Made by a program: the position numbers and the translations under genes
In this document: positions 11,648 through 22,759 of the stretch, one piece after another
Layout of the letters: the number at the start of each line of letters is the position of its first letter
Position numbering within the stretch: position 1 is the stretch's first letter
Notes under the pieces: model-generated
Told to the model about the DNA's origin: nothing
Seen by the model: only the letters and a program-made list of their open reading frames with translations
Database searches by the model: none
NCBI GenBank assembly: GCA_907165135.1
Contig: OU015567.1
Span: 315,001 to 379,000 of the forward strand
Source: Oikopleura dioica
Lineage: Eukaryota > Chordata > Appendicularia > Copelata > Oikopleuridae
Direction: 5' to 3'
Length of the DNA stretch: 64,000 nt

Positions 11648-12437
11648 TTAAGGATATAGCCTTGAATATTGAACTTTCGTAGCGCCGAATCCCTGTTACG
11701 AATTCATTCATTTTTCAAATTAACCCTACCTAAAATTCATCGTAGATTTCGAAAATGACCTTATTATTAGTACTTTCTATGGTGTTTGTACCTAAAAATC
11801 GCCTTTAAAATAAAACAGACCATCGTTCTCTGAAAATTTCCATTAAAAAGGTAAATCTGGATTGATGATATGAAAGATTGAAGCCTTATCTCTAATCTCG
11901 CGGTGGATTTTGTAAAAATATTGAAGATTACGGCTTCTAGGAACTGGTTTTTGATTGTACTTCGAAAAGGAGAGTGGCGCGCGCAGCCAATGAGAGCGAG
12001 GGGAAAATCTCACTCAGCCATCGCTCATCCTATTTTACGCGAGAAATTTTGTCGACAGCTTGGACGAAATCTAACTGAGATTCTCCTCGCTCTGATTGGC
12101 AGCGCGCGCCACTCTCCATTTCGAAGTACAATCATAAACCAGTTAGTAGAAGCCATAATCTTCAATATTTTTACAGAATCCACCGCTAGATTGGAGATAA
12201 GGCTTCAATCTTTCATATCATCAATCCAGATTTACCTTTTAATGGAAATTTTCAGAGAACGACGGTCTGTTTTATTTTAAAGGCGATTTTTAGGTACAAA
12301 CACCATAGAAAGTACTAATAATAAGGTCATTTTCGAAATCTACGATGAATTTTAGGTAGGGTTAATTTGAAAAATGAATGAATTCGTAACAGGGATTCGG
12401 CGCTACGAAAGTTCAATATTCAAGGCTATATCCTTAA
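11648..12437. mobile_element. Near-perfect palindrome with TTAA ends (foldback element, 790 bp)
   Basis: The left arm starts TTAAGGATATAGCCTTGAAT at 11,648. The right arm ends with its reverse complement, GGCTATATCCTTAA, at 12,437. The arms are about 360 bp each and match almost throughout, for example the GTACTTTCTATGGTGTTTGT region. Only a short centre near 12,010-12,060 is not paired. Both ends carry TTAA, as expected for a piggyBac-type target. No coding capacity. Confidence 0.75.
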
Positions 12438-12973
12438 GGGTGTCCCCAACGATTTTTTTGAAACAGGATCAACATATATAATGATGATTTTAACAAAATT
12501 TGAACCAAATTTTAGGGCTCTAATCGCTTGATTTTTTTCTCCAATTTCAGTCTTAACATAGTTCGATCTTTCAACAAGGCTCCCATGAGCTCAGATTGTG
12601 CACCGATAAGTAGGTTAATCCCCTTTTCCGGCGCCAAAGAGCAGGTGTTTTCGAGTTTTGACGCGCTCTTACAATAAGTAAAATTCATCGGATCTTTTTG
12701 AAAATGGTATCAGCAGAAAGGAAATTTTTCAAGCTTTCAGGAGATATATAATTTGCTATACTTAATTGTGAATTTCAAAATAGCCATTTTCACAGTGCAT
12801 TTCTATCGAAGGCTTATTCATTAGCGCGCTCATAGAAAAAGCTATATCTCGAGAAGTAGATAAGATATTGAAGATCTGAAAAAAGGTTCGGAATCGGAAT
12901 TTCCTAAATAAAGAGAAAAATTTGAGTCAACGAATTCGGCAGTCTCGGCCTCGATCGTTGGGGACACCCTTAA
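12434..12973. mobile_element. TTAA-flanked TIR element, 540 bp
   Basis: Terminal inverted repeats TTAAGGGTGTCCCCAACGAT (12,434) and ATCGTTGGGGACACCCTTAA (ending 12,973). It directly abuts the palindrome to its left and shares the TTAA at 12,434-12,437 with it. Short hairpins with related GGGTGTC/GACACCC ends occur at 37,090 and in the duplicate near 58,646. Non-coding. Confidence 0.7.
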
Positions 12974-13794
12974 CGAGATTTTCTCAAATTTGTCCTCAAT
13001 TTTTTTTGAACTTGTTCTTATTTACCTCCCCAGGGCGCAAAAGAACGGAAGCAATTATCCGCTGCAAAAAAGTTTTTTCAGCAGAGTTTGCTTGTTTCGT
13101 TTGCTTTGCGCGTAAAACTTGGCTTTGTCAATCTTTTTAAATTTGCGGTCTTCAATCATTCAAATTTCAGCGCTTTTTCCTGACTTTGAACTTTTCGGAA
13201 ATTACAACCGCGAAGACCTCATCGATCATCTTTTAATTTTCCCTCGTTTCTTGAGCTCAGAAACAGCTCATCATTTGTCAGAGAAAAAAAAACGGTCCTT
13301 CATAAAAATCAGAAAAAACAGGCTTGGGAAAAAGTACTGATCTCAGCAATTTAAAACGGCTTAAAAATTTGGCTGGGGCGCAGCAGCAGGTCGGCAGCGG
13401 AGTCAGTAGATTTGTGATTCAATTAGCTCAAAATGTGAAATGAATGTTAATTTAATTTTAAGCCGCCCTCGGTCAACTTTTCTTTTTTCAGAAAAAAGAG
13501 AGAGAGCCTTCACCGTCTTCAAGGGTATTTAGCATAAATCCATTTCATCGTGTCAGCAACGGACTTGAAATTGACGAAATGGTGAATTGACTTGTGATGA
13601 GATTCGCATCTGTTCAATTTTCTTACCCAAATCGATTCTTCAAGCTCCTGTCCACTGTTTCGCTCATTTTCCTGTCACTCACGTCCGGATCATCTTTTTT
13701 TCTCATTTTAGTCATTTTTTCAGAGTTCGAGAATCGCGCTTTTATGAAAGAGTAAAGAGAGAAAAAGATAGACGAGCAATCTTTTCGTTAAACG

Positions 13795-14859
13795 ATGCGA
13801 CTGTTTCTATTTCTAGCAGGTAATTCGTTACTTCCAAGAAAATTTGTCTACCAAACAACTGTTAGACGGTGCACTTTTGATGCTCTTTTCAGTCGCAGTT
13901 CAGGGCTACAGGGAGTCAAAAAGAACATACACTCCTTATGGTCATCACGTGGCTACTTCAGGAGAGTTCCAGAACTACCAAGGTACAGTTCTCTTCGTAA
14001 AATGGATTTTTGGGAAGGACACCCTTATTTCAGTTTCTGCAGGTCGAAGTATTCATCGTTCAAACACACAGAGACAGTACCGTTTCGCTCCAACAGAACC
14101 ATCAACGCGGTAATCTACGGTCTTAATAGTGCTTCCTCGTTTTTAATTTTTGATATTTCAGACAAAGAGGATCCAGTAATGGACGATGCAAAAGAGGTCC
14201 TCGCGGATTAATGGGCAAAACAGGACCTCTTGGGCCAAAAGGAGATCCTGGCGTCTGCAGCCCTGCTTCTTGCTCAAACAGTAACTCTGTCAGCTACAGT
14301 AATCAACAGTCACCTGAAGATGCTGGTCTAAAAGCTGCTTTTTCTGTCACGCTGTCCGGTGCTGCTTTTGATGACATCGGAGAAACAGTTTTATTCGGTA
14401 AAAAACTCAACAAGCTGAGTTAGTTTAATATCTGAATTTAAAGACACAATAGTCAGTGACGCGACGAATAATTATAATTCTCAAGAAGGCACTTTCACTG
14501 CAGCGTCATCAGGTAAACATAAAAAAGAGTGTTCTTCAGTACTCAGTAATTGCTTCTCAGGGTTCTATCATTTCGCCGCGTATGGAACTCAAGATGACAA
14601 AAATAAACCCCTTCACTTCTCAATCAAAAGAGGATATCTCAATCGCCAGTTTGATGATGTCCTCTGCTCTGCTCAATCCAATGGATCGTACGTACACCAC
14701 CAAATTTTCCATTCTCGAAATCCGTTCAGGTACCAAACAAGCTCATGCTCAACCACCGTCCAGCTCGAAAAGGGCCAGAAAGTCTACGTACAACTAGTCA
14801 AAGGAGACCTCTTTGCCAACCGATTTCACTACACTTCGTTCAACGGATTCCAACTTTAA
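13795..14859 (+). CDS. Secreted C1q-domain protein with short collagen-like stretch
   Basis: Six exons (13795-13819, 13893-13982, 14043-14109, 14162-14397, 14444-14512, 14561-14859), all with GT-AG introns of 46-73 bp. A signal peptide (MRLFLFLAVAVQG) is followed by a basic Tyr/Arg/Ser-rich linker and a collagen stretch of about six Gly-X-Y triplets (GPRGLMGKTGPLGPKGDPG). A C1q globular domain follows, with AFSVTLSG, VLFDTIVSD..NNY, GTFTAASSGFYHFAA and the final SFNGFQL-type strand. C1q domains trimerise and bind diverse ligands, and the collagen part supports trimer assembly. This one is shorter than vertebrate C1q/TNF-related proteins. A role in innate recognition or extracellular matrix is possible but not shown. 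Confidence 0.85.
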
Positions 14860-15043
14860 TACATTTCTCATTAAAAATTCTCCAACCGTCCATTTGCAGA
14901 TTATTACCGAGTAGATTTCGTCGAACAACATCACCAAAGACGCATTCATAATTGATTATTGATATGTCACTGAATGGATAAAAACTCAGGCAAAACGCAA
15001 TCTGGCATCATCGTAAAGAAACAGGAAAAAAAGCGACAGTAAT

Positions 15044-15273
15044 ATGAATTTTTTCGCGCTACAACTTCTCCTTCTGAATTTCGCAGGCGCAATGAGACTG
15101 TACAAAAGAGGAGGAAACTGTGCTAGATGCGACCTTGACGGTATTGGAACAAAATTTCTGTATCTTTTGAATCCCATAATTTAGCGGACAATGCGATATT
15201 TACAAAGTGGCAGAATATTCTGAGGAATATGAAAAGCGAATCTCCGGAAAGGACGAAAAAATTTTTAATTGAT
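15044..15273 (+). CDS. First two exons of a small secreted protein (3' part not found)
   Basis: The ATG at 15,044 begins a signal peptide (MNFFALQLLLLNFAGA), followed by a CARC motif. Exon 1 ends at 15,140. A 44-bp GT-AG intron leads to exon 2 (15,185-15,273), which reads DNAIFTKWQNILRNM and ends at a GT donor. An 833-bp transposon lies 27 bp inside the next intron. I could not identify the following exon beyond it, so the gene may be broken or may simply have an enlarged intron. Confidence 0.45.
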
Positions 15274-15300
15274 GTAAGATATATTATGAAAGGGCATACC

Positions 15301-16133
15301 TGGGGTTGCGCCAGTGGGAAAATGGACTTTTTTTGCACTTGACCTGGAGGGATGAAATTTTGTGGACATATTTCTGAGGTCCTTATCAAGAAAAAAATCA
15401 AAAAAAATTTTCGAAAAATTAAGGGTATAGGGGTCGAAAAATCGATTTTTTTATTTTTGCAAAATTAAGCCTGAGAAAACCTAGACTATCATTTTAAAAG
15501 CTCAAAAATGAATTTTTCGAGTCGAAAAAAGTCGAAGCGAGATAAAGAATCCGCAAATAAAGAAATTAAAATTTTAAAACATTCAAATAAAAACCATAAT
15601 AAAAAGAAAAACTTGAATAATTTGTATTTCCACCTCGAATGGGTGTGGGTGGGATTGGGGACATAACTGAGATTGATCACCGCAGAGTCCAACGCCGATC
15701 TCAAGCCCCTTAAATTTAAAAATCAAGGAACGGGGCTGAGACGGCCTTTTCTATACATTTTTGAGCATTATTTATTATATTTTTCCAAAGAAAGGCGATT
15801 TTCGGCCAAAACGGAAATTTTCAAATCGGCCGCATTTTCGTTGCCGGGCGTTACCGGACGAGATTAGAATGGATCTATAGAGAGCATCGTCTGAGCTTTC
15901 TTGTGGTGGTCTCCGTTTGGTTGTGGGTCGTTGTGGTTTCGAGTTATTCGACGAAATGTCCAAAATTCGTGGTATTTTTCCGAAAAAATCGCGATTTTAC
16001 CACCAAAATTCAAAAATTTCTAATTTTAACTATTTTTTATGAAATCTCCGCCAATTTTTATACATTGTCACGTGGTTTCAGAATTTTTTGAAAACAAACC
16101 ATTTTTGGCCAAAATCCCACCAGCGCAACCCCA
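15301..16133. mobile_element. Non-autonomous TIR transposon with 8-bp target duplication
   Basis: Ends TGGGGTTGCGCCAGTGGGA (left) and TCCCACCAGCGCAACCCCA (right) are imperfect inverted repeats. The 8-bp sequence GGCATACC flanks both sides (15,293-15,300 and 16,134-16,141). An 8-bp duplication is the hAT/P-type size. No transposase frame inside. An internal stretch (agccccttaaa...aaggaacggggct) also occurs inside the small element at 58,988. Confidence 0.7.
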
Positions 16134-16141
16134 GGCATACC

Positions 16142-16840
16142 ATATTCGAGGGGGATTGAACGTATAAGCTAGGGTAGACATAAGTAGAGGGGCGTTGGTG
16201 AAAAGAACCCTCTCAACCTCCCCAATAGGGGGCCCTTACTGCCTATCAACATAGAGGATTTGCCCCCTCCCCTCAGCGTAGTATGGCCTAAAAATTCGGC
16301 CATCCTCATTTTACGTTAGTTTTAGTGGGGTTCCAAGGGGGCGAAGCTATGCCCCCTCAGTATGCGCCCTTAGAATCAATAAAAGTTTGTCCCGCCACAG
16401 CCGATCGAATACCTTGTCTGAGGATCACCTGCAACTGGATAAAATATCCATAATGAATCATAATTAATTATCTGTCCTTCAGTAACCAGAATAAAACACC
16501 AAAATGGTCAATCGATTATGAATTAATTAGCTTGCTAATTTACTCCCCATAAATTATGAAGATTATCTCCTTTACTCTAAAACAGTGTCATTTTCTGGCC
16601 TATTCAGGAGACATTCACGGATCAGGTCAAGAACGCATTGATCGAAATAAATTAGTTTATTGCTAAGGCTTCCCGGTAAAACAGTCATTTTGCATAAGAA
16701 ATAACATTGAACTTTGAACGGAAAAATAATCAATAATTGAAGTGTAAACGGAAATCGAGATTTTAAATAAATTAAACTAAATTAAGGTAAGTTGATTCAT
16801 GAAAATTGTCACATGTGTAAGTTGGTTTTTTTTTGGTTTG
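16142..16840. other. Intergenic, no gene seen
   Basis: Contains runs of G and C (16,190-16,370) resembling those near 19,030-19,130 and 23,830, then AT-rich DNA. No exon or RNA gene supported. Confidence 0.35.
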
Positions 16841-16842
16841 AA

Positions 16843-19405
16843 TTAGTCAGTCTTTTCTGGTTGCGGAAATTTCAGGTTTTCGATGGTCTTGGAAAGGGCA
16901 GCGAGTTCGGAGGTGTACTTCAAGTCGGAAGATTTTACAGTGTCAGAAAGCGCGGTCAGGGTAGAAGAAAGCTGCTTTATCGCCTTAATAAATGATTATA
17001 AAATATAAATGACAATATTCGGTGGAAAATCTTGACAAGATCCTTTGATAGCCTCTTTCATACCGTCTCAAATTCAGCTCGAAGCGGCGCAACATCGTCC
17101 TTGTTAACCTTCGACTGCTCAACTTCAAAAAGCGCCTGCTGGATGTCCTTCGCAAGTGATGCTATTTTTGCGACATCTTCAGCCTTTGCCGCGTTTTGAA
17201 GAGCACCGAGAAGGTTTTCTACAGTCTGTTTTTGTTCCTCTAACAAAATCATAACAAGTGAAAAAGAAGGATGGATATTCTTACTGATAGAATTTTCAAG
17301 AGCGGACAAATCAGAGGAAACGTCACTTTTGGCAATTTCGGCGGCGAGTTTCGCCGAGTCCTAAAACGCAAAATAAACAGATAGACAGAAATCAACAAGG
17401 AATATTTTTTTTATTCAACAGTTTTTTCCGCAGTTTTTTCTTCACGTTCATTTTTATCCTCTACCTGCTCAAGTTTTTTCTCAAGAGCAGCGAGCGACTC
17501 CTGGACTTTGAGAATTTGAGCTGCTTGGCCGTCGATTTTTTCAGTGTCGACGCCGGAAGTGGAGACGAGTTCATGGAGCTGGATCAGTTTTGAGGCAGTT
17601 TCGGTTTTGGCAGATTCGAGTTCGGATTGAAGCTCGCTCATTGACTGAAAATGGGATGAAAACTTACTTTCGTTAACGCGAAATTAACCTTTGTTCTAGC
17701 ATCATTTTCTTCGGAAGATTTTTCGACAGTTTCTTGCAGATCACCAAGTTTTTGTTCGAGCTAGTTAAAAAAAAGTGAAGTTAACAGTTTCAACTTTATA
17801 ATAAAAAGTCTATCGACGTGGTGTTCTTTTGCAATTTTGGGTAATTTAACTCTTACAAGTTCGATTGTATTTACGGCGTCGAGCATATCTTGCTCTAGCT
17901 TGCCAAATGCCTCGGCTTGTCTTTTCAGCTCTTCGTATTGATCAGACCATTTTGCCTCAATATCAGCTTTGAGAGAGACCTCGGTACTCTCAATGTCTTC
18001 ATTCAGCTCTTTTAGCTCGTCTTTAAGCTATTTCAAAAAGAATTTTCAATAAGATTTTTGACAGAAATTCAATTCTAGCACCCCTTTCAATCTTCAGCTA
18101 TCAAAAATTTCATCAAAATATGCCAAAAGCCACGTCGATCCCGAAAAAAGGAAACCTCTTTTTGTACCTTTTTCTTATAGACTTTCGCCCGTTTCAACAT
18201 TCCCTCAATGCTTTCTACAGTCATTGTCAAATACTGTCGCCGCTGGGGTATGTCCTTGTCGAATTTAATCCTCGACTTGATGATCAGCTCATCTCGAACT
18301 TCAAGAGCCCGCTCTCCCGCTTTTTTAAGTTGGTTTCGGAACTGATCATTTTGAAAAACTTTTGAACAAAAAAGTGAATCGACGGCTTTTGCTTATTTCG
18401 ATGAAAAATGGCCAAAAACACCAAAAGTAAAAAAGAACACCACTTCAATAAAATATTTCCAAGAAAAGGCTTATTTTTATTTCAAAAACAAAATACAAAT
18501 AACCAGCTTCCAAGTCAGTTATTTGCCAAACAAGGAAACAGCCTGGGCTCGACAACCTGTGTAGAAAACCTGAGTCAGGGTCTGAAAGTCTAGGAAATGT
18601 TATCTTGCAAAGCCGCTCTCAGACCCTGACTCAGGTTCGCACACAGGGTGTCGAGCTCAGGATTCAACTTTGATACCATGACGTACAATAGAAATCATGT
18701 CCTCATTGTCCAAAGCTCTTGTCTGTTGGACTTGAATTTGAAAATCGTAGTCTCTTTTCAACGAATTATGCCGCCTGCTTAGGTTCCCAACTGACTCGGT
18801 TAGGTTTTGTATTTGCTAAATTTTACAATATTCACAAAACATGCGAAATAAGCCGTCTTTCGGAAAAAATAAGCACCAATTTCTATTTACCAGGGCGTTT
18901 TTCTCGTGCGTGGCAGTGACTTCTTCTTGGAGTCGTTTGATGATTGAGTCTTTTGCTTCAAGACCTTCTTGCATTGAGGCGATTGTTGAGAGCGTTTTGG
19001 CATTGTCCGCTGAAAAATTGGTTAGTTGATGATAAAAAGGGTTAAGGGTAAGGGGACGGGCAGTACCTACTAGGGGTAGCCCCCTGGGTTGGGTTAAGGG
19101 TAAGGGGCTACCCGACTTATAGCCCCCTCAAAGAGAAATCTTGCTGTTATACCTTTCAACTGAGCAGCTAAGCCTCTGACAGCATCGAATTCCGCAGCTT
19201 GATCCTTCTTCAAAACATGGCATCCAGAACCGGCCAGGATTGCCGCGACAAAAACGACCGAGAAGAATCCCATCCTACAAATATTTCTTCTCCAGAATTC
19301 TCCCTTTTCACTTGAAACTTACCCTTGTTTCTGAAAAACAACCTCTTTTTCTGGCGCCTTCGCTTCGGCTTCGCCAGATGCTTTTCGCTTTCGAACTTCG
19401 CCCAT
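16843..19405 (-). CDS. Membrane-anchored coiled-coil protein
   Basis: Minus-strand multi-exon gene. Exon 1 (about 19,323-19,405) reads MGEVRKRKASGEAEAKAPEK. The second exon, starting at about 19,274, adds a hydrophobic anchor (FFSVVFVAAILAG), giving a short basic cytoplasmic head and a type II topology. Further exons (about 18,893-19,013, 18,690-18,810, 18,160-18,355, 17,885-18,025, 17,695-17,760 and 17,411-17,645) are almost entirely charged heptad-like coiled coil (LKDELKELNEDIES; SMSELQSELESAK). One frame stops at 17,411 (EKTVE). A donor inside that exon (at about 17,465) can instead splice to exons at 17,360, 17,240 and 16,980, ending at 16,843 (PQPEKTD), so two C-termini look possible. 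The layout recalls CKAP4-like proteins, without clear homology. One intron holds a foldback element. Confidence 0.6.
18545..18660. repeat. CTGAGTCAGG foldback element, in coiled-coil gene intron
   Basis: The left half (gggctcgacaacctgtg...aacctgagtcagggtct) and the right half (agaccctgactcaggtt...gggtgtcgagctc) are reverse complements. The element falls between two exons of the minus-strand coiled-coil gene. Confidence 0.65.
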
Positions 19406-19849
19406 CGTTCTTTTTTATTTCACTCTTAAATTTTTGACTCTCTTAGAAATCAATGGTCAGAGACGCAATAAAAGTCCTTTTGCTAATCAATTAGTTTTTC
19501 TTTTCTTTGTTTGTTCTCGAAATCTCCGAGAAGAGGAGATATTTATTCTGACTTCAGCTGAGTCAGTAGCTCGACTGGCAAGTCAGGATTGGCCAAGCTG
19601 ATAGGGGAGGCTAAGGAATGACCGATAATTTACCGGCGGTTCACCGAGAACCCGGTTTTGTCAACAAAAACGGGTGGTTTGGCACCACGCACGCACCAAA
19701 TGATTAACTCTGACCTTTTGGGTAAAAACAGTATCAATTTTGATTGAAAATAAGAAGGAAGTTAGTGACAGATTTACTTGAGAATTAAGCCGGAAGAAAA
19801 TGACAAAGTTAAGCTAATAATAAAATCCAGTTTTTATATAATCTGGGCC

Positions 19850-20190
19850 AGGCTATTCTGAAAAGGTCATTACCCCAGTAAGTCAAACAAAAGGCGACTC
19901 CATCGTCAAATAAAAGACTCGCCTCATAATTCTATTTTCGAGGCTCAGAAATAGAGGCAACTTTGAAACATGCAGGTTTGAGATTAAAAATCATCACCTT
20001 GGCTGCTCGAAATCATCTATCTTTTTTCTAGGCAAACGAACCAGACGATGACTTCACTACTGTCAGTAATCATGCTGAAGAAATGGATGTTGATAACTGT
20101 TGATTGTGAAAACCAGACTGTAACTGTCTTGTAAGAATGAAGGCTTCTTTTTTACTTGACGAATAAAAAAATAACCGCTAAAAACACGGT
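19850..20190 (+). CDS. Mini-gene, tandem unit 1 (acidic ~25-residue peptide)
   Basis: ATGCAG at 19,970-19,975 is a six-base coding exon ending at a GT donor. After a 56-bp intron the frame continues 20,032-20,103 as ANEPDDDFTTVSNHAEEMDV and stops. An AATAAA-type signal follows at about 20,163. The same layout repeats about 490 bp downstream with conserved 5' flank (cataattctattttcgaggctca), splice sites and 3' end (cttgtaag.atgaaggcttct), while the peptide differs. The unit may be translated as a micropeptide or be a spliced non-coding RNA. Confidence 0.4.
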
Positions 20191-20334
20191 TCTGTTTGAA
20201 ATTTCAAAGAAGGAAAGGAACTAAAAATGGAGCATGATTCGAAAACTATTTTCAAGTGACTTCATTCATAAGAAATTATTGTTTGACAGTTTTGATACTG
20301 CCGAAGCATCAAAAAGCTTTTTGACCCCTTATGT

Positions 20335-20670
20335 AATCAGACCATGGCTATTCTTAAAAGTTCATTACCTCAGTAAGTTTACAAAGAGACAATAAAAGAC
20401 AAATCCATCGTCAAACAAGCGCCTCCCCTCATAATTCTATTTTCGAGGCTCAAAAATAGAGATCTTAAAAGAATCATGCAGGTTTGATATTTAAACTCAC
20501 ACCAAAACCAACATTTTTTCAAGGCTGGAGACGGAGATGACGGACATTACACAAAGAATGACTACAGACATCAGAAAGATTTAGAGGGATGGTGATTCTT
20601 AAAGAAAACCAGTAACAGTCTTGTAAGAGAGAAGGCTTCTCTTTAATTTGACGAATAAAATAACTGATTG
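20335..20670 (+). CDS. Mini-gene, tandem unit 2 (diverged copy)
   Basis: Second unit of the tandem pair. ATGCAG at 20,476-20,481, a 42-bp intron, then 20,524-20,595 encoding AGDGDDGHYTKNDYRHQKDL and four more residues before the stop. Only the first residues and the GDGDD/NEPDDD acidic start resemble unit 1. Non-coding flanks are much better conserved than the peptide, which argues for a constrained promoter or RNA rather than a constrained protein. Confidence 0.4.
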
Positions 20671-20725
20671 AAAAAGCGAAGTTCTGTTTATTGCGATTTG
20701 GAAAGAAGTTTGATTTGAAAAGAGG

Positions 20726-21465
20726 CTATTTTTGAAGTGATTCGTATAATTTCTGTAGAGCGGCTAAATGTACATCGTGAAGAATAGCATGAGGTCTTCC
20801 TTTCTTTATCAGCGAGTAGGCTTCATCTACGGTTTGTCTTTTGTGCTTGATGAAGTACGAGGCCATCACCGTACTTGAGCGTGTTCGGCCGGCTTTGCAG
20901 TGGATATAAACTCCTTCGTTCTCTGAAAGATGGTAGTGAAGAGATCGCTGATTTCGCGATACCTGATATGTGCTTATTGATCGTATCCGCCATCGAATTG
21001 AGCTCATCTACAGTAGGAGCGAAGTTGAAATCAGCGACATTGACCTTAAAATGAACAGTTTGAAAATTCTGCGAAGAGACACCCTTATTTGAAAAAAGTT
21101 ACCTTGTATTGATGAATTCCAAGTTTTTCCCATTCCGCTACACTTGGCGTCACGACCCGCTCAAACTCTTCATTACAGCTAATAACTGCTTTGATATTCA
21201 GTTCTGGAAGCTTTTTGGGAACATCTCCTAATCGACCTTGAGAGCCATTTGTGGAAGAAGATTTGAGAGGAATCGCGCCGAGGTAGAGATTTTCGCTTAT
21301 TTTATCAAACCAATTGATTTGGCCGTTTTTGTATCTCAAGATGTTGTATTGGAGGGAAACGCGAAAGGAGGTCGGCTTCATGAAATCGGCCGTCCAAAGT
21401 TTCATCAGCGGAGGCTTCATTTTGCCGGCTTTTTCTGAAGGAAAAATTGTTGCAGAAGATTTCAT
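20726..21465 (-). CDS. PTPMT1: PTPMT1-like dual-specificity phosphatase
   Basis: The upstream exon (about 21,085-21,465) carries WFDKISENLYLGAIPL, NIKAVISCNEEFE and WEKLGIHQYKV. The downstream exons contain the catalytic loop HCKAGRTRSS (Cys and Arg of CX5R) and end at LQK (20,726). The order of motifs matches PTPMT1, the mitochondrial inner-membrane phosphatase that dephosphorylates phosphatidylglycerophosphate in cardiolipin synthesis. A basic, hydroxylated N-terminus (MKSSATIFPSEKAGKMKPPL) could serve as a mitochondrial presequence. At least two introns: one near 21,030-21,085 and one near 20,930-20,965, where the simple frame breaks. PTPMT1 is preferred over other dual-specificity phosphatases because of the NEEFE and EWEKLG motifs. 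Confidence 0.8.
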
Positions 21466-21716
21466 TACTCTGTCATCAAGAAATGAATATATTGAAAAAG
21501 ACGATCACTGAATTCTAACTTTCTATGAACAGTAAATTGCGAGTAGACATGAAATAAAGCGAGTGCATTTTTTGTATCTGTATTTGTTTTTAACGCATGT
21601 TTTTTTTCATGAGATTTTAAGATTTTGAGCAGTCGTTGTTTAAGTTTTTTTTGTGATTTTTGGTTTGAAGGTTTCTGAGTGTACTTTTTGTTGACAGAGA
21701 CGATCGAATTTGCCAT
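21465..21716 (-). CDS. Small basic ORF between cyclin and phosphatase
   Basis: An open frame of 83 codons, rich in Lys/Gln (MANSIVSVNKKYTQKPSNQK), touching the start of the phosphatase gene. It could be a small gene in a polycistron with its neighbours (cyclin, phosphatase), an upstream ORF, or chance. I do not recognise it. Confidence 0.25.
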   Translation of the reverse strand: MANSIVSVNKKYTQKPSNQKSQKKLKQRLLKILKSHEKKHALKTNTDTKNALALFHVYSQFTVHRKLEFSDRLFQYIHFLMTE

Positions 21717-21876
21717 CAGACTTTTTGGGGAGGATGATAATTAACTCGATCACGGCGTTGTTTTTTTTCTTGATTTATGGCCAGGTTAGTGGCACATGGG
21801 AGCTGCTGATGTCTGAAAATAATGATATGAATGCCTTTATCTACTGTAGCCCAATTTCGGCCAATCGACTTCGGCC

Positions 21877-22751
21877 TTAGATTTGCTCATTCCACAATTC
21901 GACTAAACTTACAGATGGCTGGTCTTCGGGCGCTGGAACGGGTTCCATACACCTATCAGCGAACATTTTCCAAATGAATCCATCGTTGTCCATTCCATCA
22001 GCCCCTTCCGAATCCGCTGACATCGTAAATTGATGTCGAATCGGAGCGACAAGAGTCGGAAGCATTGTCATGTAGCTCGGCTTGAGAAGACGAGCAGCGT
22101 CTTCGGCCATTTTGATGTCGAGCTTGAGGCCGAGTTGTTTTTGGTGGAGTTTGAAGAAAATTCGGAACTGAGCGGAGTACTTTTTGAAGGCGACCATGAA
22201 GAGGCCAAAAGCAAGCTCCAGAGGAGGAATTCGAGCCGTTTCGAAGTTGGTGAGTTGCTTGGCGAGAAAATGCAGGAGCACCTTCTTGGCGTCAAGCCCA
22301 ACGACCTTGCGGTGATGCGTAGTGACGTTGATGTAGTCGAGGAGGGAGGAAAAGAAATCCACGGCCGTGGATTCCGACACTTCCCAGTTGAGTTTTGAAA
22401 GAATCGTCATTTCCATGCGCTTCAGATCGCGCTAGAATATGAGTTGAGACAAACTGGAGTTTTTCATTCGCCGAAAATAGGCTTTTTCCGACTTACCACA
22501 GAAAAAGCAGTCTTTGAAGCCCTAATGAGATGTTTGCCTAGGTTTCTAATCTGCTCGTCTTCGAGCAACTTGGCGGCTAGAAGGAGACAAGTGGTGGCGA
22601 GAACGCGGACGTGCGCCTTTTTCACTTTCATTCCAAATATGACCCTATCGAAAATTGCAATCGCAAGAGCAATTGTATCGCTTGATAATTGATGATGGAT
22701 GCATTGATTGTGGATCCATTTGCATGCTTCGTCCCTTTTTACAGAGTTCAT
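21877..22751 (-). CDS. Cyclin, cyclin I/G-like
   Basis: Two exons: about 22,498-22,751 (possibly extending further upstream) and 21,877-22,433. The cyclin box shows KRDEACKWIHNQC, then HVRVLATTCLLLAAKLLEDE and, after the intron, KRMEMTILSKLNWEV. The MExxILxKLNW motif is characteristic of cyclins I and G and also similar to cyclin D. No LxCxE motif is seen near the start, which argues against cyclin D. The product would bind a cyclin-dependent or related kinase. The true start may be upstream of 22,751, since the methionine there lies just before the box. Confidence 0.7.
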
Positions 22752-22759
22752 TTTGCTCT

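Noticed and set aside
11903-12280. 125-codon frame reading across the palindrome
   Set aside because: It runs through both arms of the inverted repeat and has no protein-like conservation; chance frame in a foldback element.
21465-21716. Histone-like or ribosomal small protein
   Set aside because: Basic, but with none of the motifs of those families; listed only as a weak ORF.
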